Shown here: positions 26,130 to 35,193 of the stretch, one piece after another
Layout: every line of letters begins with the position of its first letter
How positions within the stretch are numbered: the stretch's first letter is position 1
Assembly (NCBI GenBank): GCA_024278935.1
Contig: JAJRSF010000007.1
Span: 1 to 64,000 of the forward strand
DNA: 64,000 nucleotides
From: Candidatus Zixiibacteriota bacterium
GTDB lineage: Bacteria; Zixibacteria; MSB-5A5; GN15; FEB-12
Reading direction: 5' to 3'
The notes under the pieces: model-generated
Seen by the model: only the letters and a program-made list of their open reading frames with translations
What the model was told of the DNA's origin: nothing
Databases searched by the model: none
Program-made: the position numbers and the translations under genes

Positions 26130-27626
26130 CTACCGTCTTTTCTTTCCACTTTTACCACTTGAAGACTTACTCGAGGAACCTTTAGAAACTGAACCGGATG
26201 ACTTCGACTGCTTGCTAGAGCTTCCTGACTTCTTGACACTTCCACTTTTTGAACCAGAGTTACTTTTGCTTGATTTTGTACTCTGTTTCTCAACTTTAGC
26301 AGCTTTTTTCGTTGAACTGCTTTTACTGGTTCTCTTCTCTACTTTTGAGGATGAAGACTTTTTAGAACTCGTACTTTTTTTCTGATAGGTAGCTGCTTTC
26401 CGTGATGAAGTTTTCCCGGTTGACCGTTTATAGGTACCGCTTGAACCTGAAGAGCTACTAGTAGTTCTTTTGCGATCGACAGACCTTGATGAACTTTCGG
26501 AAGTACGGCTAGTCTTTTTCTCGTATGTAGTTCTTGAAGTTGTACGTTTTCTGTCAACAACAGTTTTACCGGTTGTCTCGTAGCCACGTTTAGTTTTTAC
26601 AACTTGGGTAGAACCTCTTGTGTATTTTTTCTTGGTTGTCACAACCTTAGATGACTTGTAGCCAACATCTCTTTTTGTGACAACTTTACTGCCTTTATAT
26701 TTTGGGTAGCCGCTTGTAACCGGGTTACGGTAACCAACAGTGCGAACTTCTTTATATTTTGAACGAACAGTTGATGTTGGTTTGATAACTGTTCTATTTA
26801 AGACCACAGTATTGTAACGAGTGACATGAATATCGTTTTCCCAACAATAGCCATAACGATCATAAACGGTAAAAGTGTGCCATCCGACATAGATTCGAGG
26901 GATATACAGAGGAGCGATTCCCCAGTAGATACCATTAACATAAACCGAACCACCATATGGGTAGTCAATGTACACATTACCGGCAACAGTCCAACTTGGA
27001 TATGAAGGATAGTAGACAGGGCGATAGTAGTCATCTTCCCATTCGTTAATATAAATCGATGCTCGATCAAAGGCGAATCGTTGCCCATCGTAGCGAACAA
27101 AATAACGACTGTTCAAGTAGTCCATAAACTCGTGACGGTCTTCAGCATCATCTATAAGCCCAGATGTTGGGTACCAGTCAGGAATTGGGAAACGTTCTTT
27201 GGATGCGATAATCTGAATAGTTTCGACACCCTCGGGACCCGAGACTACAAAATCGAAATCATCACGATGGTCAGGCAGACGATAGGTCTCGCCACCCTCG
27301 ATAAAGTTATTATCGTTTTGTGATGCCGGGAATAAAAGATTCACCCTCCCCCTTGAATCTACGGTATAGATCGCAACAAAAGCGTCACGGTTTGATCTAA
27401 AACTTAATACAATATTGTCACCTTCGTAGAATTCGTTATCGGTATGGTTTGTCCATACTTCAACATCCAGGTACCTGTCGATTTTTACAATCTGTGCAGG
27501 ATTATTATTATTGTTATTGTAATCGTCGTTGCTATTATAATCATACTTGCTATCGGCACTTGCAGATAGAGTTGTCATGACAGCGATGAGAGCCGTAATA
27601 CTGAATAATTTTAATGTGCGTAACAT
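26130..27626 (-). CDS. Secreted DUF4384/PEGA-like protein with Ser/Lys-rich tail
   Basis: 498 aa. Signal peptide to about 24. Residues 45-170 match the DUF4384 pattern: LDVEVWTNHTDNEFYEGDNI, FVAIYTVDSRGRVNLLFP, and a YRLP...F.V.GPEG strand. Residues about 205-270 contain a PEGA-like unit (GSVYVNGIYWGIAPLYIP...GWHTFTVYD). From about 300 the protein becomes a low-complexity Ser/Lys/Thr/Arg-rich tail ending KKRR. The gene follows the FN3 lipoprotein gene by 19 nt. Surface attachment by the basic tail is inference. Confidence 0.75.
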   Translation of the reverse strand: MLRTLKLFSITALIAVMTTLSASADSKYDYNSNDDYNNNNNNPAQIVKIDRYLDVEVWTNHTDNEFYEGDNIVLSFRSNRDAFVAIYTVDSRGRVNLLFPASQNDNNFIEGGETYRLPDHRDDFDFVVSGPEGVETIQIIASKERFPIPDWYPTSGLIDDAEDRHEFMDYLNSRYFVRYDGQRFAFDRASIYINEWEDDYYRPVYYPSYPSWTVAGNVYIDYPYGGSVYVNGIYWGIAPLYIPRIYVGWHTFTVYDRYGYCWENDIHVTRYNTVVLNRTVIKPTSTVRSKYKEVRTVGYRNPVTSGYPKYKGSKVVTKRDVGYKSSKVVTTKKKYTRGSTQVVKTKRGYETTGKTVVDRKRTTSRTTYEKKTSRTSESSSRSVDRKRTTSSSSGSSGTYKRSTGKTSSRKAATYQKKSTSSKKSSSSKVEKRTSKSSSTKKAAKVEKQSTKSSKSNSGSKSGSVKKSGSSSKQSKSSGSVSKGSSSKSSSGKSGKKRR

Positions 27627-27645
27627 AATATCACTATCCTTTCAT

Positions 27646-28512
27646 TTATTGTACGTTCGTAGTAGAACGTTTTGCGTTATAATTTATGTGTATTGGTTTT
27701 TCTGCTTCATGTTTCGGTAATACTAATTCAGGGTTATCGGCATCAAGTTGGAAAGCCCATCTGAAATTTACAGAGTTTGCTCCAAAAGATTCAACACGTA
27801 ATTTGGCAAAGAATAAATCATCATCCCAAACGACATAGGTATGACCGACAATCAGCTCAGCCCATCCATTGTTAGACCAACCATCTGTAGGTGCATAGCC
27901 AATTTCATCAAACGATGAAGTGTAACCCATATCCTGCAGATCAACTCCATCATGAGCAACATTTATATAAAATGCTTGAGCATCGGAGTCAATAAAGATA
28001 TCCGCATCAATGTCATCGTACGCAGTAATCCACAAAGTTGTATCTAAAATAAGTCCGGCAGTAAGCGAGTCAAAGAATCTATCATATAGAGTCACAATCC
28101 CTTCAGGACGAGGAGTGTCAAACACATCTTCGTATGAAAGATCTAAAGATTCACGCCCGGAAGCATCAAAAGATGCAATAGCGTAAAAATATGTTTCCCC
28201 ATTAAAAACATCGTTGTCAATATATCGATACAAATCTAAAGGCAGAGAAGCATCAACGACTTGGGTTTCAATACCGATTTGAGAATAAGGTCCAGCCAGT
28301 GCGTCAGCTCGATATACGATATAACCGGAAACATCTACTTCATGGGAACCATTCCAGTAAACGAATACTTGTTCATCACCAGTTACAGAATGGACACCCT
28401 GTGGTGGAAGTGGAAGTACATCTAGAATTAAAACATCAGCAGTATCAGATTCACACCCAACCATTAAAAAGGCTGAAAATATTAAAAGTATTGTAAAAAA
28501 TGTTGTTTTCAT
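27646..28512 (-). CDS. Lipoprotein with a fibronectin type III-like domain
   Basis: 288 aa. Signal peptide and lipobox LMVGC (Cys about 20). Residues about 32-130 look like an FN3 domain: PPQGVHSV, VFVYWNGSHEVDVSGYIVYRA, TYFYAIASFDASGRES. The C-terminal half is beta-rich and unrecognised. A strong AAAGGAG ribosome site precedes the ATG. Probably co-transcribed with the DUF4384 gene. Confidence 0.75.
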   Translation of the reverse strand: MKTTFFTILLIFSAFLMVGCESDTADVLILDVLPLPPQGVHSVTGDEQVFVYWNGSHEVDVSGYIVYRADALAGPYSQIGIETQVVDASLPLDLYRYIDNDVFNGETYFYAIASFDASGRESLDLSYEDVFDTPRPEGIVTLYDRFFDSLTAGLILDTTLWITAYDDIDADIFIDSDAQAFYINVAHDGVDLQDMGYTSSFDEIGYAPTDGWSNNGWAELIVGHTYVVWDDDLFFAKLRVESFGANSVNFRWAFQLDADNPELVLPKHEAEKPIHINYNAKRSTTNVQ

Positions 28513-28556
28513 ATTAATCTCCTTTGAGGAATTAGCTTCTATTTGTCTTTATATAT

Positions 28557-28572
28557 ATCAAACAGCATGCCA
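28557..28572 (-). promoter_or_regulatory. Weak sigma54-like site upstream of the FN3 lipoprotein gene
   Basis: TGGCAT-GCTGT-TTGAT on the minus strand has the spacing of a -24/-12 promoter, with GA instead of GC at -12. It lies 45 nt before the ATG of the lipoprotein gene, whose upstream neighbour encodes an NtrC-type activator. One substitution in the essential -12 pair makes this doubtful. Confidence 0.25.
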
Positions 28573-28687
28573 AAACCGTTAACCCGTTCTATTGCTTCAC
28601 GATAGGAGTTTTTAGAGGGTAATAACAAAGCAGAAGAGGCACATATATTGTGCGAAGAGAAGAATCGATGCCCTATAATTGTGTAAG

Positions 28688-30037
28688 TTATTGAGTTATA
28701 TCGTATTCTTTGATTTTACTCCGAAGAGTATTACGGTGAATTCCTAGAGAATCGGCTGTTTTTTGAAGTGACCAATCGAGCTTGCGTAAGGTCATTTCTA
28801 TCTGATTTTTTTCGAGATTCGCCAGAGTTTGCAATTCAAAAGCAGATTGCTTTTTACCGCTATTTTGTGAAATTCCAACCAGAGCTACTTTGTCAACATA
28901 ATCAGAACGGGTCAGAATAATTGCTCGTTCGATAATATTCTCAAGCTCTCGAACATTCCCCGGCCAGTTATACGATGTCAGCATTTCGGCAGCATCGGGA
29001 GTGAGTCCTTTGATTTCTTTACCTATTTTTTTCTTACAACTGTCTATAAATTTATTAGCAAGCAGTAAAATATCACCACCTCTTTCAGCGAGTGATGGAA
29101 GATGCAGGCGGACAACATTGAGGCGATAATAGAGATCTTCTCTAAAAGTTTTCTCCTCAATCATTTTTTCTAAATCTCTGTTGGTCGTAGCAATAATACG
29201 AATATCCAAATCAATTTCATTCACAGAACCTAATCGTTCTATTTTCTTCTCTTCTAAAACTCGTAAAAGTTTGACTTGCATAGTAAGCGGAAGTTCTCCG
29301 ATTTCATCTAAGAAAAGCGTGCCACCATCGGCAAGTTCGAACCGTCCTTGTTTTAATTTTCCCGCTCCTGTGAAGGCTCCTTTTTCATACCCAAAAAGTT
29401 CTGACTCAAGAAGGTTCTCGGGGAATGCCGCACAGTTGATAGCAACAAGTTTTTTATTGGCACGAGGTGATAAAGCATGCACCGCTCTTGCCACAAGTTC
29501 TTTACCGGTACCTGACTCTCCGGTAATCAGAAGGGTCGTATCCTGCGGAGCAACAAGGGTGATAAGTTCTTTTACTTTGTGCATCTCAGGTGACTCGCCA
29601 ATCATTTCCGATGATGGGAATATTTCTTTGATTCGCTCACTCATCACTTTGTTATCTACGACAAGTCGATTTTGATCGGCAGCTTTTTGTAGTTTTAAAA
29701 TTAGTTCTTCAAGTTCTTCAATTGGCTTGGTGAGATAATCATGTGCCCCAGCTTTCATAGCAGAGACAGCCGTTTCAACAGAGCCAAAAGCGGTCAGGAC
29801 TAAAACCTGAATAAATGGATTAATTTCTTTGAGTTTCACCAGCAGTTCAAGCCCATTCATCCCGGGCATTTTCATATCTACGATTGCAATTGGTGAGAAG
29901 ACAGAACGATACTTCTTGAGAGCATCTTCCCCGTTTTCAGCGGAGGAGACATCAAAGCCATTTTTACTTAAAAAACCACTGAGCAAATCTCGCTGGCTTT
30001 TTTCATCATCAACTATCAGTATTTTAATTTTTGTCAT
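28688..30037 (-). CDS. NtrC-family sigma54-dependent response regulator
   Basis: Receiver domain at 1-120 (ILIVDDEKSQ, phospho-acceptor in IVDMKMPGMNG), AAA+ domain with Walker A GESGTGKE, the sigma54-contacting GAFTGA and GGTLFLDEIGEL, and a Fis-type helix-turn-helix at the C-terminus (QKTADSLGIHRNTLRSKI). An extended frame begins at a TTG (30055), but the ATG at 30037 (MTKIKILIV) has GAG just upstream and gives the standard N-terminus. The partner kinase is not adjacent; the NtrB-like kinase at 16194-18026 is a candidate. Confidence 0.93.
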   Translation of the reverse strand: MTKIKILIVDDEKSQRDLLSGFLSKNGFDVSSAENGEDALKKYRSVFSPIAIVDMKMPGMNGLELLVKLKEINPFIQVLVLTAFGSVETAVSAMKAGAHDYLTKPIEELEELILKLQKAADQNRLVVDNKVMSERIKEIFPSSEMIGESPEMHKVKELITLVAPQDTTLLITGESGTGKELVARAVHALSPRANKKLVAINCAAFPENLLESELFGYEKGAFTGAGKLKQGRFELADGGTLFLDEIGELPLTMQVKLLRVLEEKKIERLGSVNEIDLDIRIIATTNRDLEKMIEEKTFREDLYYRLNVVRLHLPSLAERGGDILLLANKFIDSCKKKIGKEIKGLTPDAAEMLTSYNWPGNVRELENIIERAIILTRSDYVDKVALVGISQNSGKKQSAFELQTLANLEKNQIEMTLRKLDWSLQKTADSLGIHRNTLRSKIKEYDITQ

Positions 30038-30077
30038 ACTCTTTATAGTACTCAATTGAGTTTAAGGTGCAATAAAA

Positions 30078-30100
30078 AAACCCGCCCAATGAGCGGGTTT
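30078..30100. terminator. Bidirectional terminator
   Basis: AAACCCGC (30078-30085) pairs with GCGGGTTT (30093-30100), flanked by A and T runs. It mainly serves the beta-barrel gene that ends at 30119 on the minus strand. Confidence 0.85.
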
Positions 30101-30118
30101 TATAAAATTCAAGTCAAA

Positions 30119-30775
30119 TTATTCATCAGAACCGATTAAAACTCTAAAGCCGGCATGGAATTCCATGATTGCAGCTTTTACACCAAATGGTGCTTCATCA
30201 CGATACTGCACATCTTCAGAAGCTGTCATGCGATAATTTCCTTCAATAAAAAATCCGGAATAATCAGCTGTGTAGTAAAAAGCTCCAAGACCAATGCTGT
30301 ATGAAATAGCAGGGTCATAGGCAGCCTGACGATAGCGAGGTCCGTCAGTGTTATTTATCCAAGTAGTGAATTTAATATAATCTACGCCAAAAGTTCCTTT
30401 GACATACGGAACAAAATTGCCATCAGTCGGCAAATAGTATTTCGCATATGCATATGGGCTATACAGACGATGCGAAAGGTCAGTTGTCAGTTCGTTATCA
30501 GAATCAATACCAAAGCTTGTGTATGTAAAGCCGGCACCGGTTACAAAACTTGGAGTGAAGAAATATCCACCTTCTAAGCCCATATCTACACCGGAAGCAA
30601 CCTTTAGAGAGTCACCACCCCAATCGGAAAAATCACCAGCGGGTGAGGCAATTCCACCAAAGAATGTAAATTCGGCGTTATCTTTTTCAATTTCATCATC
30701 ATCATCTTGAGCGACTGCTGAGAGATTAAACAGAACTAACAGCATCAAAAGGGTCAAAGCCAGAGTTTTTTTCAT
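30119..30775 (-). CDS. Outer-membrane beta-barrel protein
   Basis: Signal peptide (KKTLALTLLMLLVLFNLSAVAQ), an acidic linker (DDDDEIEKD), then alternating aromatic/polar strands (FTFFGGIASPAGDFSDW, GLEGGYFFTPSFVTGAGFTY, YSPYAYAKYYLP, FFIEGNYRM) ending in FHAGFRVLIGSDE, consistent with an 8-strand OmpA/OmpW-like barrel. The ATG at 30775 is preceded by GAGG and opens the signal peptide; a longer frame starts at 30799. Function unknown. Confidence 0.8.
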   Translation of the reverse strand: MKKTLALTLLMLLVLFNLSAVAQDDDDEIEKDNAEFTFFGGIASPAGDFSDWGGDSLKVASGVDMGLEGGYFFTPSFVTGAGFTYTSFGIDSDNELTTDLSHRLYSPYAYAKYYLPTDGNFVPYVKGTFGVDYIKFTTWINNTDGPRYRQAAYDPAISYSIGLGAFYYTADYSGFFIEGNYRMTASEDVQYRDEAPFGVKAAIMEFHAGFRVLIGSDE

Positions 30776-30973
30776 TACATAATCCTCTAATATTTTCAAT
30801 AATTTATTACAAATTAAATTTTGTACTTTTAAAGGTACAATGCTCTTTTAAAAAACTGAAATAAACACTTAATTGACGCTTTGTCAACCGATTATATCCA
30901 AAGATTTATTTCAAATACTGCAAAAAATAATTACACAGATATAAATGTAAATTCGTCATAAGAAAAAAACAAG

Positions 30974-31002
30974 TTGTCTTTTGGGTCGATTTAGTGTATA
31001 AT
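30974..31002 (+). promoter_or_regulatory. Sigma70-type promoter of purD-purE
   Basis: TTGTCT (30974-30979), 17-nt spacer, TATAAT (30997-31002), 30 nt before the purD ATG. No other gene begins here on this strand. Confidence 0.8.
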
Positions 31003-31031
31003 TTCCGACTCAAATAGGAATTTAGAATAGT

Positions 31032-32306
31032 ATGAAAGTATTAGTAATAGGTTCCGGCGGTCGCGAACATGCGATAGTCTGGAAATTAAAAAAATCAAAA
31101 AAAGTTGACAAGATTTTCTGTGCCCCAGGCAATGCAGGAATCAGCAAGATTGCTAAATGTGTCAATTTAAAAGTAGAGAGTACGAAAGCTTTAGTAGAAT
31201 TTGCTCTTCGTAATAAAATCGGCTTAACAGTCGTAGGACCTGAAGTTCCTTTAGCAAAAGGAATTGTAAATGAATTTCAGAAGAAAAAACTTAAGATAGT
31301 CGGTCCGTCCAAAGAAGCCGCAAAGATTGAAAGTAGCAAAGTTTTCTCAAAGAATTTTATGAAGCAGTATCATATACCTACTGCTCCATTCAAGACATTT
31401 AAAATTTACGCCGAGGCGATTGGGTTTTGTAACTCAGCACAGTTCCCATTAGTTATCAAAGCTGATGGACTCGCTGCCGGCAAAGGTGTTATCATTGTTA
31501 AAAATATTGCCGAGGCGACCAAAGCTCTCGAAGATATCATGATGACAAAAGTTTTTGGCAACGCCGGGACTCAGGTTTTGATTGAGTCATTTATGGTTGG
31601 TCAGGAAGTAACGAGTATGGCTGTTTCGGATGGGAAAAACATTATTCCACTGCTCCCAAGTCAGGATCATACACAAGCCTACGCAGGCGACAAAGGTCCT
31701 AACACCGGTGGTATGGGAGCGTTCTGCCCTACCGATTTTGTAACCAAAGATGTCATGACGCAGATTTTCGACCACGTCCTTGCCCCGACAATCCATGGTA
31801 TGTCTCAAGAAGGAATTCCTTTCAAAGGTGTCCTCATGGCAGGCTTGATGCTCACAGATGCAGGTCCTAAAGTGCTTGAGTTTAACTGTCGATTTGGTGA
31901 CCCGGAAACACAAGCGGTCCTTCCTCTTTTAAAAACAGATTTAGCAGAACTGATGCTGACATCTGTTAACCAGACCCTTTCATCGTTTCCAAAGTTGAGT
32001 TGGCGTCAAGGCAGTTCAGCCTGTGTAACGATTGCTTCAAAAGGATACCCTGGGAAATATAACAAAGGTATTCCAATCAAAGGTCTGCATGATTTTAAAG
32101 AAGAAAATTGTTTTGCATTCCATGCCGGGACTGCCCTCAAAGAAAAAAAACTTGTTACTGCCGGCGGTCGTGTTTTAGGCATAACCGGTACAGATAAAAA
32201 TTTACAACTCGCTTTAGACCGTGCCTACCGAGGTGTTTCTAAAATTAAATTCAATGGTATCATGTTCCGAAAAGATATTGGATTTCGGGTTCTTAAAAAG
32301 AAATAA
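31032..32306 (+). CDS. purD: Phosphoribosylamine-glycine ligase
   Basis: Second step of purine synthesis, ATP-grasp fold. Starts MKVLVIGSGGREHAI, with VVGPEVPLAKGI, FPLVIKADGLAAGKGV, DHTQAYAGDKGPNTGGMGAF and LEFNCRFGDPETQ. 424 aa, normal length. First gene of a plus-strand purD-purE unit behind a clear promoter. Confidence 0.97.
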   Translation: MKVLVIGSGGREHAIVWKLKKSKKVDKIFCAPGNAGISKIAKCVNLKVESTKALVEFALRNKIGLTVVGPEVPLAKGIVNEFQKKKLKIVGPSKEAAKIESSKVFSKNFMKQYHIPTAPFKTFKIYAEAIGFCNSAQFPLVIKADGLAAGKGVIIVKNIAEATKALEDIMMTKVFGNAGTQVLIESFMVGQEVTSMAVSDGKNIIPLLPSQDHTQAYAGDKGPNTGGMGAFCPTDFVTKDVMTQIFDHVLAPTIHGMSQEGIPFKGVLMAGLMLTDAGPKVLEFNCRFGDPETQAVLPLLKTDLAELMLTSVNQTLSSFPKLSWRQGSSACVTIASKGYPGKYNKGIPIKGLHDFKEENCFAFHAGTALKEKKLVTAGGRVLGITGTDKNLQLALDRAYRGVSKIKFNGIMFRKDIGFRVLKKK

Positions 32307-32320
32307 AAGGAATAAAAAAG

Positions 32321-32767
32321 ATGGCAAAAGCATTTATTATAATAGGTTCAAAATCAGACATGGAATATGCTGAGAAGTGTATAGCCCAGCTTGAAGTTTT
32401 TGAGATCGAGTCTGATTTAAAAGTCTCATCGGCACATCGACATCCTGAACAGACCAAAAATTATATAGAACAAGCCGAAAAAGATGGCTATGAAGTAATA
32501 ATTGCGATGGCCGGATTATCGGCAGCTCTACCCGGTGTAGCCGCTGCTCATTCAAATTTACCTGTCATTGGGGTGCCTCTTCCCGCTGCCTTAGGTGGTA
32601 TGGATGCTCTCTTGTCAGTGACGCAAATGCCTCCTGGAATACCAGTTGCGGCAGTTGCAATCGGATCTCCCGGTGCCAAAAACGCGGCTGTTTTAGCTGC
32701 CAGAATGTTAGCTTTGAAATACGATAATGTCAAACAAGCTCTGGCAACACATCGTAATTCGTTATAA
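32321..32767 (+). CDS. purE: N5-CAIR mutase (PurE class I)
   Basis: Moves the carboxyl group of N5-CAIR to give CAIR. Motifs GSKSDM, SSAHRHPEQT, AMAGLSAALPGVAAAH and GVPLP. 148 aa, a little shorter than usual but complete. It follows purD by 14 nt; no purK is visible in the window. Confidence 0.95.
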   Translation: MAKAFIIIGSKSDMEYAEKCIAQLEVFEIESDLKVSSAHRHPEQTKNYIEQAEKDGYEVIIAMAGLSAALPGVAAAHSNLPVIGVPLPAALGGMDALLSVTQMPPGIPVAAVAIGSPGAKNAAVLAARMLALKYDNVKQALATHRNSL

Positions 32768-32842
32768 AAAGCTGGATCATTTTGACCGTAAATGTGTAGA
32801 AAATAACAGAAATATAATATAATTGAAAGGAACCAGATAGTT

Positions 32843-33748
32843 ATGGCTCAAACAAAAAAGCAAACAGTATCACCGTGGCTCATTATCGTTGCCGTTTTAG
32901 TTGGTCTATTTAGCTTTACTTCAAACGGTTTTGCTGACACAGAAGTTGCCAAAGAATCTTTTAATAAAGGTTTGGAACTTGAAAAAGCAAACGATACAAA
33001 ATCTGCTCTTTTAGCATACCAACTTTGTATAAAAGAAGACCCTAAATTTATTGATGCATATATCAATATGGGTACTATATACTTTAGTCAAAAGAACTAT
33101 GATAAAGCATTATCTAATTTTAAAACAGCTACTGAACAAGACAAGACAAACGTTGATGCATTTACCAATCTTGGAAAAGTACAGTACAAATTAAAAAAAT
33201 ATGCTGAAGCTGAACTTTCATTTAAGTCATCAATTGCCTTAAAAGAAGATGCCGGAACTTATAAAGAACTTGGTAAAGTTTACTATAAGAAGAACAATCA
33301 TGCCGAAGTTATTGCTGCTTTTAATAAGTGTCATGAACTAGGCGGTGGCGACCATATCACACAATATATGCTTGGAAAGAGTTATAAGAATTCAGGCAAG
33401 ATTGCTGATGCAATCAAAGCATTAAAAAAATCAGCATCTTTACGATCTGATTATTATTTAGCTCATTCGACTTTGGGGCAAATTTATTTGTCGCAGGAAA
33501 AATATTCAAGTGCTGCTTCATCTTTCAAAAAAGCGATGAAGTCCAAAACAAAGAAAAAATACAGAGCTGCTTACAACTACGCTATTGCTGTTGAGACTTC
33601 CGACCCTGAAAATTATTCTGTAAATATTGCCAACTGGCAGTCCTATATTAAAATGGCTAAAGGGAAACCAAAAGCAAAAAACATTGCGACTGCTGAACAG
33701 CATGTAAAAGATTTAAAAGAAGCTTTTGAACAATCAAAACTTCAATAG
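32843..33748 (+). CDS. Secreted or membrane-anchored TPR protein
   Basis: 301 aa with one hydrophobic N-terminal segment (WLIIVAVLVGLFSFTSNGFA), either signal peptide or anchor, followed by about six TPR units (for example IDAYINMGTIYFSQKNYDKALSNF; TNLGKVQYKLKKYAEAELSF; AHSTLGQIYLSQEKYSSAASSF). TPR domains bind partner proteins; no partner is evident. It follows purE by 75 nt and has its own ribosome site (AAAGGAACC), and a terminator comes after it. Confidence 0.8.
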   Translation: MAQTKKQTVSPWLIIVAVLVGLFSFTSNGFADTEVAKESFNKGLELEKANDTKSALLAYQLCIKEDPKFIDAYINMGTIYFSQKNYDKALSNFKTATEQDKTNVDAFTNLGKVQYKLKKYAEAELSFKSSIALKEDAGTYKELGKVYYKKNNHAEVIAAFNKCHELGGGDHITQYMLGKSYKNSGKIADAIKALKKSASLRSDYYLAHSTLGQIYLSQEKYSSAASSFKKAMKSKTKKKYRAAYNYAIAVETSDPENYSVNIANWQSYIKMAKGKPKAKNIATAEQHVKDLKEAFEQSKLQ

Positions 33749-33774
33749 TATTTTACGATAAGTATTAGATATAA

Positions 33775-33798
33775 AAAAGCCCGCATAAGCGGGCTTTT
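33775..33798. terminator. Bidirectional terminator
   Basis: AAAAGCCCGC (33775-33784) pairs with GCGGGCTTTT (33789-33798) around ATAA. It separates the convergent TPR gene (plus) and the triple-repeat gene (minus). Confidence 0.88.
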
Positions 33799-33864
33799 CT
33801 TATTACAGTCTCACTGTGTGTGGAGGGAATGAAAACAGCGAAACATTTTATTTTTGAAAAAAGT

Positions 33865-35103
33865 TTATTTAAACTCTACTCGGTCAAATTCATCCCATTC
33901 GATTTCAACTTCATCGCCATTTTTGTCAATGATAAATATCCCTTTGTTATCTTCATCAACATCGTTTGAACCTCTTAAGCGGAAGCTTTCACCATTGTGA
34001 ATAGTTACGATAGATGAACGGTATGATTTCTTTCTGATCTCTTTGATTTTCGAAAATTCGATTTGGAATTTAACGTTATGATAATTACCGTCTAACAATT
34101 CCCAACTATACTCTTCATCATTGTCCCAGCGAATAAAACCAGTATATGAATCACCATCTTCAGTATATACAGTACCTTCTAGTCGTTTACCACCGTCAAA
34201 ATCATTGTATGAGAAAGAATTAGATGGTATTTCTTCAAAGACTAGCTTATCAAACTCATCCCACTCAACAAGAATTTCACCAATCTCAAAGTTTGAGATT
34301 ACTATACCACGGTTACTATCATCAACATCGTTGGTGCCTCGAAGTACCATCTCTTTGCCACCCTCAAGAAATACTACCGCACCATTGGAGCTGTATCTTT
34401 CAATCGCTTTGATACGTTTAAACTTAATTTTTTTAGAACGATTCTTATGTTCACCGTTTAAAATATCATTAGTTAATGCTTCATCAAAATCCCAACCAAT
34501 CACTCCGGTATATTCATCTCCACGACGAGTAGTCAAGGTTCCATAGAGTCGTTCACCTAAAGCTGATTTTTCATTAGATCTTGCTGCAAAGAATTCTACA
34601 GTTTCTAAATCATCCCATTCCAGTTCAATCTCGCCTTCATGTAAATCTTCAATAATGATTTCTCTAATGTCGGTACCAATATCAGTTGAACCATTGCTCA
34701 GCTCGACCTCTTCGCCGGATTTTAGTTTAACTAAAATTTCATTATCACCAATAACTTCAAAAGATTCTATATGTCCAAAGCGGATACCTGATTGGGCACC
34801 ACCTGAAAAGTAAGTACTATTACTTCCGATTCGTACACCAAAAATTTCTATACCATCTCTTCGGGATCTATTTTTATATGATTTTGATTTTTTTCTATTT
34901 TTCCGAGGAATATCTTTTGTTCCATCTAACATATCAACCCAAGATGCTTCGTTTTTATCCCAACGAATCAGCCCTTCGAAAACATCGCCGTCAACGGTAG
35001 TAATCTTACCATAAATACGGTGAGCATTATCAGCGGCATATGATGCACCTGCTAAAAGGAAAACTATGATTGATGTAAGTAACAAAACTTTTAAATTTTT
35101 CAT
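33865..35103 (-). CDS. Secreted protein with three tandem copies of an unrecognised domain
   Basis: 412 aa: signal peptide to about 23, then three repeats at about 29-172, 185-291 and 307-412. Each begins (R)L-GT-T--GD-YTG-I-WD-DEA and ends with L-GS-DVD--N-GI-I----GE-EIEWDEFD-VEF; repeat 1 carries a basic insert (RKNRKKSKSYKNRSRR, residues 67-82). The pattern of short beta-strands with conserved Asp and Trp suggests a small beta-barrel fold, but I know no family. Single gene, with a terminator downstream at 33775-33798. Confidence 0.75.
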   Translation of the reverse strand: MKNLKVLLLTSIIVFLLAGASYAADNAHRIYGKITTVDGDVFEGLIRWDKNEASWVDMLDGTKDIPRKNRKKSKSYKNRSRRDGIEIFGVRIGSNSTYFSGGAQSGIRFGHIESFEVIGDNEILVKLKSGEEVELSNGSTDIGTDIREIIIEDLHEGEIELEWDDLETVEFFAARSNEKSALGERLYGTLTTRRGDEYTGVIGWDFDEALTNDILNGEHKNRSKKIKFKRIKAIERYSSNGAVVFLEGGKEMVLRGTNDVDDSNRGIVISNFEIGEILVEWDEFDKLVFEEIPSNSFSYNDFDGGKRLEGTVYTEDGDSYTGFIRWDNDEEYSWELLDGNYHNVKFQIEFSKIKEIRKKSYRSSIVTIHNGESFRLRGSNDVDEDNKGIFIIDKNGDEVEIEWDEFDRVEFK

Positions 35104-35193
35104 ATAAATCTCCGTTTCTTTATATTCTTTGTCTTAATTTCTCTACGGAGGTTAATGATAAAAGTTACTTTTAGGATGAAAAAAAGTCGAAAA

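Noticed and set aside
29181-29675. 164-codon plus-strand frame opposite the NtrC-type gene
   Set aside because: Antisense shadow of a well-conserved AAA+ gene; no independent signal.
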